The translations under genes and the position numbers were made by a program. A stretch of DNA of 17,841 nt from Peptococcaceae bacterium UBA5356 (GTDB taxonomy: Bacteria; Bacillota; Peptococcia; DRI-13; DTU073), in assembly GCA_002407935.1 (NCBI GenBank), contig DHPU01000076.1, positions 1 to 17,841 of the forward strand. Reading direction: 5' to 3'. The notes beneath the pieces are model-generated. The model was not told the origin of the DNA, ran no database searches, and saw only the letters and a program-made list of their open reading frames with translations. Below, piece after piece: positions 1-5,649 of the stretch (within the stretch, counting starts at the first letter, position 1; the number at the start of each line of letters is the position of its first letter).

Positions 1-201
1 GCTACTTTAAAATCTCTTGGGGCAGGACATAAAGAATCTTTACTGGTTAATAGTAGTGTCATTATTGGTAAAGATCTACGCAAGACTGCAGAGGTAATGG
101 GGAAGATTATTAACCTGTGGCGTGTTTATCAATTTCATGATACTTCTGATGAGGCTGCTATAAAACAAAAAGGAGTGGGAAAGTATTTAGAGGTGGGGTA
201 G
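1..201 (+). pseudogene. 3' fragment of an AAA-family ATPase (OLD/RecF-like predicted ATPase)
   Basis: The reading frame is open from the first base of the window and stops at TAG 199-201, giving 66 residues. The segment ending in WRVYQFHDTSDEAAIKQ resembles the C-terminal region of predicted AAA ATPases of the COG4637 type. There a 'V(Y)xFHDTS' segment near the Walker B/switch region is normally followed by a DNxxL...NLAAFL stretch and 50 or more further residues. Here the frame stops soon after the motif. A DN-containing stretch (VDNYEKMQALF) continues in another frame at 198-230 before a second stop, which suggests a frameshift followed by decay. The 5' part lies outside the window. Such ATPases often sit in defence or mobile regions. 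The family assignment rests on motif memory only. Confidence 0.45.
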
Positions 202-338
202 ACAATTATGAAAAAATGCAGGCACTTTTCTGAATGGATTAACAAAATATGCAGAATTGGAAAATAGGGCATAACTTTAATCTAAGCGAAGAGATGGACA
301 AATATTGTTGTTGATATGGATTTAAATTCTATGTAAAA

Positions 339-599
339 ATGTCACTATTTGATTTTATTGATAACAAAGATAAAGCTTCTTTGGAAATGAGTTTAAATAA
401 TAGTTCCAATAGAACGAAAAAGTTAAAAGATAAGGGTCAACGAGAATACTGTGGATGTATAATTAGCAAGGATATTGGTCAATACGATACTTGTAGCCAC
501 CAGTGCATATATTGCTATGCTAACAGTTTGCCCCAGATTGCTAATAATAATTATCAAAAATATTTAAAATCTAGGAGGAATGGGGAGTCAATATTATAG
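339..599 (+). pseudogene. C-terminal remnant of a DUF1848 protein
   Basis: The 86-residue frame contains REYCGCIISKDIGQYDTC followed by SHQCIYCYANS. This is the cysteine-rich C-terminal signature of DUF1848 proteins, which are usually about 300 residues long. The ending NYQKYLKSRRNGESIL also matches the family's closing 'NY.KHDPNSPLL' region. The N-terminal two thirds are absent: the DNA between 202 and 338 has stops in this frame (for example TGA at 312-314) and no good ribosome site precedes the ATG. The cysteines may bind a metal cluster, but the function of the family is unknown to me. I read this as a truncated relic, not a functional small gene. Confidence 0.6.
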
Positions 600-604
600 T
601 AAAA

Positions 605-625
605 TTGTAAATTTTTTTTTTACAA
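605..625. promoter_or_regulatory. Short palindrome with T tract upstream of the XRE-ImmA-PIN cassette
   Basis: TTGTAAA (605-611) and TTTACAA (619-625) are perfect inverted repeats separated by a run of T. The palindrome begins 28 bases before the candidate -10 box. It could be an operator for the XRE protein encoded just downstream, or a weak terminator of the DUF1848 remnant. Confidence 0.35.
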
Positions 626-652
626 AACCTATCTTTTTAAGGGCTTTTGGTG

Positions 653-658
653 TATAAT
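653..658 (+). promoter_or_regulatory. Candidate -10 box for the XRE-ImmA-PIN operon
   Basis: A perfect TATAAT lies 25 bases before the xre start codon. No convincing -35 hexamer is found 16-18 bases upstream, so promoter strength may depend on an activator or on the palindrome at 605-625. AGGAGGTG (664-671) is the ribosome site. Confidence 0.4.
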
Positions 659-677
659 AAAGCAGGAGGTGTAAAGA

Positions 678-1052
678 ATGAGTACAAAATCGTTGTTCGA
701 AAATAGAAAACTAATAGGGCAAAATATATTAAATATCATTAATGATAAGGGATATACAAAGTATTCCTTCGCAAGGCTTACTGATATTTCAAGACCTACT
801 TTGGATAAATTAATCAAAGGCAAAGTTGATAGCTTCGCTACATTTAAAACGCATATACAAAAAATTTTGGAAAGCGAAGATATGAATGAAGAACAATTGA
901 ATAATTATGTCCCAAAGTACAAAATGAAAAAGGAACTTGTTTTTGCGCTGTCTGACAATGCTCCTGAAAATCATGCCTTAAATTCTAGGGCTCAAGAAAT
1001 GTTCGGTATTTTAGATGATATAGTTCATATATGTGAACTATATTACAATTAA
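678..1052 (+). CDS. XRE-family helix-turn-helix regulator
   Basis: This 124-residue protein starts at ATG 678 behind a strong AGGAGGTG site. Residues about 12-65 (GQNILNIINDKGYTKYSFAR, then SRPTLDKLIKGK) have the spacing and helix pattern of a lambda-repressor/Cro (XRE) DNA-binding domain. The C-terminal half (about 70-124) is not recognised; it could be the oligomerisation or protease-recognition part. Twelve bases separate it from the following ImmA/IrrE-type protease gene. XRE-protease pairs are known from ICEBs1 (ImmR-ImmA), where the protease cleaves the repressor to switch on a neighbouring element. By inference this protein represses its own operon and is the substrate of the next gene product. 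Confidence 0.75.
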   Translation: MSTKSLFENRKLIGQNILNIINDKGYTKYSFARLTDISRPTLDKLIKGKVDSFATFKTHIQKILESEDMNEEQLNNYVPKYKMKKELVFALSDNAPENHALNSRAQEMFGILDDIVHICELYYN

Positions 1053-1064
1053 GAAGGTGTAACC

Positions 1065-1871
1065 ATGTCGGAATTAATTACAAGCCAAAACCTTGAGCAG
1101 GTTATTGAAAAAAACAAACTAATTAAAGATGATATTCTAAGACTAGTAAAAGATTTTACTGTAAGGTTTAATAAGTCGGGAGTTACGGGGCAGGATAAGT
1201 TATCTTTTTCGGTATTAAAAGAGAATCATTTAATCCAAATTCCCATTGATGATGAATATTGGGGTGGAGCTATTATTACAAAGGGAAGTGTTAAAATACC
1301 GGTTATCAATACTGCCCAGCCCCGTGTCTATCAATATTTTGTGGCATGGCATGAAATATATCATTTGCTCTACGACCTCAATTTAAGCGAAGAGACACAT
1401 AATATTGCCGCTGATATGAACTTAGATATGGACTTAAATGAAAGAAAAGCAGATTATTTTGCGGCAAAAATGATTTTTGGCAATGTGTACGAATACTACT
1501 ATTCATTAGATGATGAAGATTTTATTGATAGAGTTATAAAATGCATAGATATATATAAGGCACAATACAAGGCGGTACTGATAGAACTGTTTGAAGAAGC
1601 CGTTACAAAATATAACGATATGGATTTAAAAGAAAAGATTCTTAAGCATTTTGATCATAAGCCTGAGAATTTAGTGCAAAAATTTATGGATTTAGAATTG
1701 GATGCGGAGTTAGTGAATCCCTCATATGTTGTAAGTTTGGGTGGATTAGAGAAAAAAGTACAAAATGTTATGAAGGAGAATCAGGATGTTTCCTATCATA
1801 AAAATAACTATCAGTTTTTATTAATACTAAAGAATAAAATTAAAAAAGGAGTGGAGGAGCTTACCCAATGA
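1065..1871 (+). CDS. ImmA/IrrE-family zinc metallopeptidase
   Basis: The protein has 268 residues. HEIYH at residues 96-100 is an HExxH zinc site, and NERKADYFAAKMI (about 125-137, E126 as the probable third ligand) matches the glutamate helix of COG2856/ImmA-IrrE peptidases. The family cleaves XRE-type repressors in response to stress. Residues about 145-268 form an extra C-terminal region, mainly helical by composition, that I do not recognise and that could be a sensor or partner-binding domain. The gene follows xre by 12 bases and overlaps the next gene by four bases (ATGA, 1868-1871), so the three are probably translationally coupled. Confidence 0.8.
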   Translation: MSELITSQNLEQVIEKNKLIKDDILRLVKDFTVRFNKSGVTGQDKLSFSVLKENHLIQIPIDDEYWGGAIITKGSVKIPVINTAQPRVYQYFVAWHEIYHLLYDLNLSEETHNIAADMNLDMDLNERKADYFAAKMIFGNVYEYYYSLDDEDFIDRVIKCIDIYKAQYKAVLIELFEEAVTKYNDMDLKEKILKHFDHKPENLVQKFMDLELDAELVNPSYVVSLGGLEKKVQNVMKENQDVSYHKNNYQFLLILKNKIKKGVEELTQ

Positions 1872-2734
1872 AAAGAGAGGATATTATTGACTTAAAAAAA
1901 TATCTTTCCAAGGGTAAGTTCCTCAAAGTTTGCATTCTGGATAATAACTCTATTGAATTTTTAACCCGGGTACGTGGAAATATTAGCCCTGAAAAGATAT
2001 TTAGTCAGTATGATATTATTTTTATTCCCCAATGGGTATGGGTTGAGGTTTGTGATAGTGACAACAGAAAAAGTTATATAGATGATTTAAAAGAATATTT
2101 AACGAAGATCCAAATTATAGATGAAGTTGACTACTTAACATTGGTTGATTATAAAGAAGCAGAATTATATTATTTGTTTTTGTTCTGCTGCTATAATATG
2201 AGTAGGCTTGTTAGTTTTATCAAGAAAAACATCTTAAAAAACAGGTTCGTAGAGGACTTAGACCCGGAATGGCTTAATATATTTTATGAACAGGGACTAG
2301 ATCAAAGGAAACTTTCAAACGGTAGAATCCAAAGGAAGAATGCCGGAGAGATATCAATAGCCGTTTTAAGTTACATTCTTTCCTATTATCATTGCGGAAA
2401 CATTGATATTATAACTATTTTTAGCAGTGACAGAGATACATATGATTTTGTTTCTAAGGCTAAAGAAATGCTTAATAAAGAAGAGCGATTTAAGAACAGA
2501 AGCAACACTTCCATAACTTTCAAATCAAATGATTTCCTGATTTATGAATGGGTAAGGCTTGGACATATAGATGAGGATAATATTGATATCTTTGTAGAGA
2601 GTTATAGACAAACGAGAAGGATAAAGTTCACAAGAAAAAAGCAGGATAATTCAATTGAGGAACAAGATAAATTGATTGATAATACAGCCTTTTTGGAAAT
2701 GTTAAGAAATAGTATAGTACATTTGATTTTTTAA
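1868..2734 (+). CDS. Candidate PIN-like nuclease, effector of the XRE-ImmA cassette
   Basis: This 288-residue protein has acidic residues in the order and setting of a PIN ribonuclease. D25 lies in a hydrophobic strand (VCILDNNSIEFL), E60 after WVWVE, E161 in NAGEISIAVLSYI, and D188/D190 in ITIFSSDRD. Those four clusters are the classical PIN metal-binding positions. A helical insertion of about 100 residues separates the second and third clusters, and the C-terminus (about 215-288) is an additional unrecognised part, so the protein is much longer than typical VapC toxins (about 130-150). The start overlaps the stop of the protease gene. PIN-fold proteins of the DUF4411 kind are known near XRE and ImmA/IrrE genes; whether this one belongs there needs a profile search. 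A toxin or defence role is inference. Confidence 0.55.
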   Translation: MKREDIIDLKKYLSKGKFLKVCILDNNSIEFLTRVRGNISPEKIFSQYDIIFIPQWVWVEVCDSDNRKSYIDDLKEYLTKIQIIDEVDYLTLVDYKEAELYYLFLFCCYNMSRLVSFIKKNILKNRFVEDLDPEWLNIFYEQGLDQRKLSNGRIQRKNAGEISIAVLSYILSYYHCGNIDIITIFSSDRDTYDFVSKAKEMLNKEERFKNRSNTSITFKSNDFLIYEWVRLGHIDEDNIDIFVESYRQTRRIKFTRKKQDNSIEEQDKLIDNTAFLEMLRNSIVHLIF

Positions 2735-2884
2735 ATATAATGGTGAATAAATCCTTTACCTAGATCAAAACCACGGCGAAATATAATTAATGAATTTAAA
2801 GCCAAAAAGTTAGAAGTAAGTAGGAACATGCAATAAGGTTAGGATATGTTGTAATGTTATTTCCCAATAAACCTTTGCAAAATA

Positions 2885-2913
2885 TTGGGAAAACTGTTCC
2901 TTTATGATATAAT
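2885..2913 (+). promoter_or_regulatory. Sigma-A type promoter of the brxA remnant
   Basis: TTGGGA (2885-2890) and TATAAT (2908-2913) are separated by exactly 17 bases, and a TG precedes the -10 box (TGATATAAT). A strong AGGAGG (2936-2941) follows, then ATG 2956. The intact signals show this was the head of an expressed transcription unit before the gene was cut. Confidence 0.6.
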
Positions 2914-2955
2914 GTGATTTAAAGTGGACCATTTTAGGAGGCAACGTGGTAACAA

Positions 2956-3204
2956 ATGTTGAAATATACTTCGATATTAAAATCCAGACCTTACTTATAT
3001 CTTGAACTTAAGAAGGCGGCTTCCTTGATAACACAAGGGTTAAGCATAGAAGAAATTATAAACAAGTCTATACAAGAGAATCTATTTGCGGTAAATTCGG
3101 AAGCGAAAAGAAGGGGGAGATTGCTTCAACAATTACGAATCAGTAATTCTCATACTCTATGGCTCCATATTTGTGAGCAATTAAATACGCAATGTGGGTT
3201 CTAA
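2956..3204 (+). pseudogene. brxA: Truncated brxA (DUF1819, BREX phage-defence protein), N-terminal part only
   Basis: The first 60 residues (KYTSILKSRPYLYLELKKAA, GLSIEEIINKSIQENLF, AVNSEAKRR) match the conserved N-terminus of BrxA/DUF1819 proteins, whose usual pattern is 'YTSxLxSRPFLYxExKxxAxLxxxGLSxxEIxxKVxEENLFQxxTEAR'. Full-length BrxA has about 200 residues. Here resemblance ends near residue 62 (about base 3140), and the remaining frame to 3204 lies over the 3' end of the opposing Abi gene, so residues 63-82 are not BrxA sequence. BrxA is the first gene of BREX operons, which agrees with the promoter directly upstream; no brxB, brxC, pglX, pglZ or brxL follows. The 14-base gap between AGGAGG and ATG is long. 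Confidence 0.65.
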
Positions 3205-3483
3205 ATGCTATTTCAACATTTTCTAGCATGGGTAAAATAAGCTTACGAAGCTTCTGGTCAAATTGATAAAGCCTATAAGCATCCATAATTGAAGCTCCAT
3301 TATAAGAACCATCTTTGATTTTATATGTAAGCAAGTATGCACTAAGGCGATAATAATTAATGTTTTGTAATACAGATATTGCAATACCCTCATCATCGAT
3401 AATAAGGTTTCGTGACCTTAAGATCTGGACTTGTTCTTCGAATGTTGTTGTCTTTATAAAAAAAGTCCCACCCTGGTCCGCAT
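3140..3483 (-). pseudogene. Truncated Abi-family (AbiD/AbiF, Abi_2) abortive infection gene
   Basis: The frame encodes FIKTTTFEEQVQILRSRNLI, ISVLQNINYYRLSAYLLTYK and FDQKLRKLILPMLENVEIAF, then RTHIAYLIAHKYGAIEYEN. These are the N-terminal and central conserved segments of the Abi_2 family (about 300 residues). The protein ends at about 130 residues, right where the family normally continues, and the junction abuts the cut brxA gene. The frame is open to 3544, but the TTG there is the -35 box of its promoter. The only nearby ATG (3481-3483) is out of frame unless the run of seven T on the coding strand (3458-3464) gains a base. So both ends look damaged. Confidence 0.65.
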
Positions 3484-3515
3484 TGTTAAGAGGCGTGGTG
3501 AGCTCTGTTACTATT

Positions 3516-3544
3516 ATAATATACTGAATGAACTCTTTTGTCAA
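3516..3544 (-). promoter_or_regulatory. Promoter of the Abi remnant
   Basis: On the minus strand TTGACA (3544-3539) is followed after 17 bases by TATTAT (3521-3516). The match to the sigma-A consensus is nearly perfect, and it argues against the long open frame starting at 3544. Confidence 0.6.
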
Positions 3545-3740
3545 CTATCCCCAGAGAAACGCTATGGCTACCATCGCGGAATATTGGGACAGTACCACTG
3601 GAGTTATTTGCTAAATTTCAAATCTCCTTTTATCAAAATGTAGAAGATGCCGTATTTAAAGCTTTGCTTATAATGTAAAAGGATATTTACGATTTTTAGT
3701 ATATTTATTTTAAAGGTATGGACGTGAAAGAGATTTAGTA

Positions 3741-3845
3741 AATAATAAGGCAGAAAGTAAAATGAGCGCCGGGTCATGCGGTCCACGGAATATATCCCGG
3801 TTGCATCCGTGGTGCGCTTGCTCATCTCTTTCTGCCGTTATTATT
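3741..3845. repeat. Long nested inverted repeat, possible structured RNA or foldback element
   Basis: AATAATAAGGCAGAAAG (3741-3757) pairs with 3828-3845 over 17 base pairs with one bulged G. Inside it ATGAGC (3762-3767) pairs with GCTCAT (3820-3825), and CCACGGA (3783-3789) with TCCGTGG (3806-3812). CCGGG (3769-3773) could form a pseudoknot with CCCGG (3796-3800). The core is GC-rich compared with the AT-rich flanks. It could be a non-coding RNA, a miniature foldback element or a complex terminator; a T-rich tail follows on the plus strand. I do not recognise the family. Confidence 0.5.
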
Positions 3846-3966
3846 TTGTGTAGTTATGTAATTATTAATCTGGAAAATATTTCGGTTTAGGATGAAGCTT
3901 AAGGAGCGTTTTTATATCATTAAAGATGTTCTGCTGACGTTTGGGAGGGAATTACCAAGTTAAGCA

Positions 3967-3995
3967 TTGTAATTTAGAATGAAAAACGGTAAAAT
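3967..3995 (+). promoter_or_regulatory. Candidate promoter of the HEPN-yhaON operon
   Basis: TTGTAA (3967-3972) and TAAAAT (3990-3995) are spaced by 17 bases. Each box differs from consensus at one or two positions. It lies 57 bases before the HEPN start codon. Confidence 0.35.
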
Positions 3996-4051
3996 AAGGT
4001 TAGATGCGACAGAAGTCACTGGTGATAATAATAGAATTGGGGTGAGTCTGT

Positions 4052-4450
4052 TTGGGAGAGACGGAGAGGAATAATAAATGGTTTGCCCTAGCTCGGAAAG
4101 AAATAAGGAGTGCGAAAATTTCATTTAAATATGGCGCCGACAATAAGGTTATTTGCTTTCGTTGTCAACGAGCTATTGAAAAATGTTTTAAAGGGTATCT
4201 CTTTTATACGACCGGTGAGTTGCAGGAAGGACATGATTTGCTTAGTTTTTGTAAAAAGGCCATGTTAGTTGAACCGTCCTTTGACGAACTAATGGAGGAT
4301 TTAGCATTTTTAGACAAGTATTACCTGGAAAATAAAGAAGGCGCAGATGTGGAGTCTCTTGTTGTAACAAAAGAAGATACCTTAAAATGTTTTGAAATTG
4401 TGAAAAAGGTTGTTGCGAAAATAGAAAATTTGATAAATTCTACAAGATAA
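4052..4450 (+). CDS. HEPN-domain protein
   Basis: This 132-residue protein starts at TTG 4052, seven or so bases after GGGGTGA. Its layout is that of small HEPN proteins (PF05168): an N-terminal helix WFALARKEIRSAKISFKYGA, a second helix CFRCQRAIEKCFKGYLFYTT comparable to the family 'CQQAAEKALKALL', then GHDLLSFCKKA ('THDLLxL') and a C-terminal helix. The RX4-6H ribonuclease motif of toxic HEPN proteins is not visible, and the family's 'RYP' segment after the fourth helix is replaced by YYLENKEGAD. Such proteins usually sit beside a MNT nucleotidyltransferase, but none is found here. It lies 32 bases upstream of the YhaO-like nuclease, so it is probably in the same transcript. The molecular role is unknown. 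Confidence 0.65.
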   Translation: MGETERNNKWFALARKEIRSAKISFKYGADNKVICFRCQRAIEKCFKGYLFYTTGELQEGHDLLSFCKKAMLVEPSFDELMEDLAFLDKYYLENKEGADVESLVVTKEDTLKCFEIVKKVVAKIENLINSTR

Positions 4451-4482
4451 TAAGCTATGGATTTTAGTTAGGAGGAGCAAGA

Positions 4483-5649
4483 TTGGAATTAATTAAAATA
4501 CTTCATTGTGCTGATTTTCATTTTGACACTCCTTTTAGTGAACTCACGGGTAGCATGGGAGAAAAACGGAAAGAAGATTTAAGAGAAACCTTTGGGAGGA
4601 CGGTTCAGCTTGCCAGACAGGAAAAGGTGCAGCTTTTGCTTTTGTGTGGTGATCTTTTTGATAATCAAGGGGTTAGCCGGATGACGATTAATTATTTAAT
4701 TAATAAATTCAAAGAAATACCGGAAGTGTACATTTTTATTGCGCCAGGCAACCACGATCCTTATCATGAGAAATCTTATTATCATTTGGTTGATTGGCCG
4801 GACAATGTACATATCTTTCAAAATACCTGGGAAAAGGTTGAGCTTGAAGACTTAAATGTGTGTGTGTATGGGCGAGGTTTTACTAAGCCGCACTATCAAG
4901 AGTCCTTTTTAAAAGGTTTTTCGGTGGATGATCCTACCAAATTAAATATAATGCTTCTGCATGGGGATGTTGTTACACCGGGGCAGGGCAGCGACTATCA
5001 TCCGATTACGACGGAGGAAATTGGGGCAAGTGGACTTGATTATCTTGCCTTAGGGCATCGCCATTCTTGCACTGAAGTAACGAAACAAGGCTGTACATCA
5101 TGGGCATATAGTGGTTGCCCTGAGGGCAGAGGTTTTGATGAGTTGGGAGAGAAGGGAATTCTCCTAGGAGAGCTTAGTAAGGAAAGTTGTCAGCTATCTT
5201 TTAAAAGTATTGCGAAAAGAAAGTATTTTGAACTTAAAATTGATATCAGTAATTGCCGTACTTATGAAGAGATTGTGGCAAGAGTTTTAGAGCATACCGA
5301 GGGGATGGAACCGGGTAAAAATTTATTTAAAGTAATGTTGCAAGGAGAACTTCAGGAGGACTTTTCCTTGCGGACGTCTGTGCTTTGTGAAAAACTAGAG
5401 GAAAAATTTTATTTTCTGAAAATAAAGGATGAAACTATTACTAAGGTTGATCCTCAATTGTTGGCAGCCGATTTTACGTTGAGGGGACTTTTTACGAAGA
5501 AAATGCTGGAAAGAATCGAGCAGGCAAGTGAGCAATCGGGCGGGCAGATAAGGGAGCAAGTAAGTGGGCAGACGGAACGTAAAAAAGGAGAGTTGGCCTT
5601 AAAGTATGGTCTCCGCATTCTTGAACAAGGGGAGGCGGGGATAGAATGA
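4483..5649 (+). CDS. yhaO: YhaO/SbcD-like metallophosphoesterase (DNA repair exonuclease subunit)
   Basis: The start is TTG 4483 after AGGAGG (4470-4475). The 388-residue product shows the calcineurin-like/Mre11 motifs in order: CADFHFD (D11, H13), CGDLFD (residues 55-60, D57), GNHDP (89-93), LHGDV (H160) and LGHRH (190-194). Together these bind two metal ions for nuclease activity. It is probably the catalytic partner of the SMC-like ATPase encoded next, as in SbcD-SbcC and the Bacillus YhaO-YhaN pair. Residues about 345-368 (EQASEQSGGQIREQVSGQTE) form a short low-complexity, repeat-like stretch rich in Q, S, G and E, probably a flexible linker. The stop overlaps the next start codon by four bases (ATGA). 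Confidence 0.85.
   Translation: MELIKILHCADFHFDTPFSELTGSMGEKRKEDLRETFGRTVQLARQEKVQLLLLCGDLFDNQGVSRMTINYLINKFKEIPEVYIFIAPGNHDPYHEKSYYHLVDWPDNVHIFQNTWEKVELEDLNVCVYGRGFTKPHYQESFLKGFSVDDPTKLNIMLLHGDVVTPGQGSDYHPITTEEIGASGLDYLALGHRHSCTEVTKQGCTSWAYSGCPEGRGFDELGEKGILLGELSKESCQLSFKSIAKRKYFELKIDISNCRTYEEIVARVLEHTEGMEPGKNLFKVMLQGELQEDFSLRTSVLCEKLEEKFYFLKIKDETITKVDPQLLAADFTLRGLFTKKMLERIEQASEQSGGQIREQVSGQTERKKGELALKYGLRILEQGEAGIE

Larger units (their letters stand above)
3545..4051. other. Gene-poor stretch with one large structured repeat
   Basis: I see no supported protein gene in these 507 bases. Short frames (for example at 3891-3962, 23 codons) lack recognisable similarity or good translation signals. 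The notable contents are the inverted repeat at 3741-3845 and a candidate promoter at 3967-3995 for the HEPN gene. Confidence 0.5.

Noticed and set aside
3431..3643. Open frame of 70 codons on the plus strand across the Abi promoter
   Set aside because: It is antisense to the Abi remnant, has no ribosome site and no recognisable similarity; I treat it as a shadow.
3604..3825. Minus-strand frame of 73 codons through the nested hairpin
   Set aside because: The frame runs through the inverted repeat, the residues are biased by AT-rich DNA, and no translation signal was seen.
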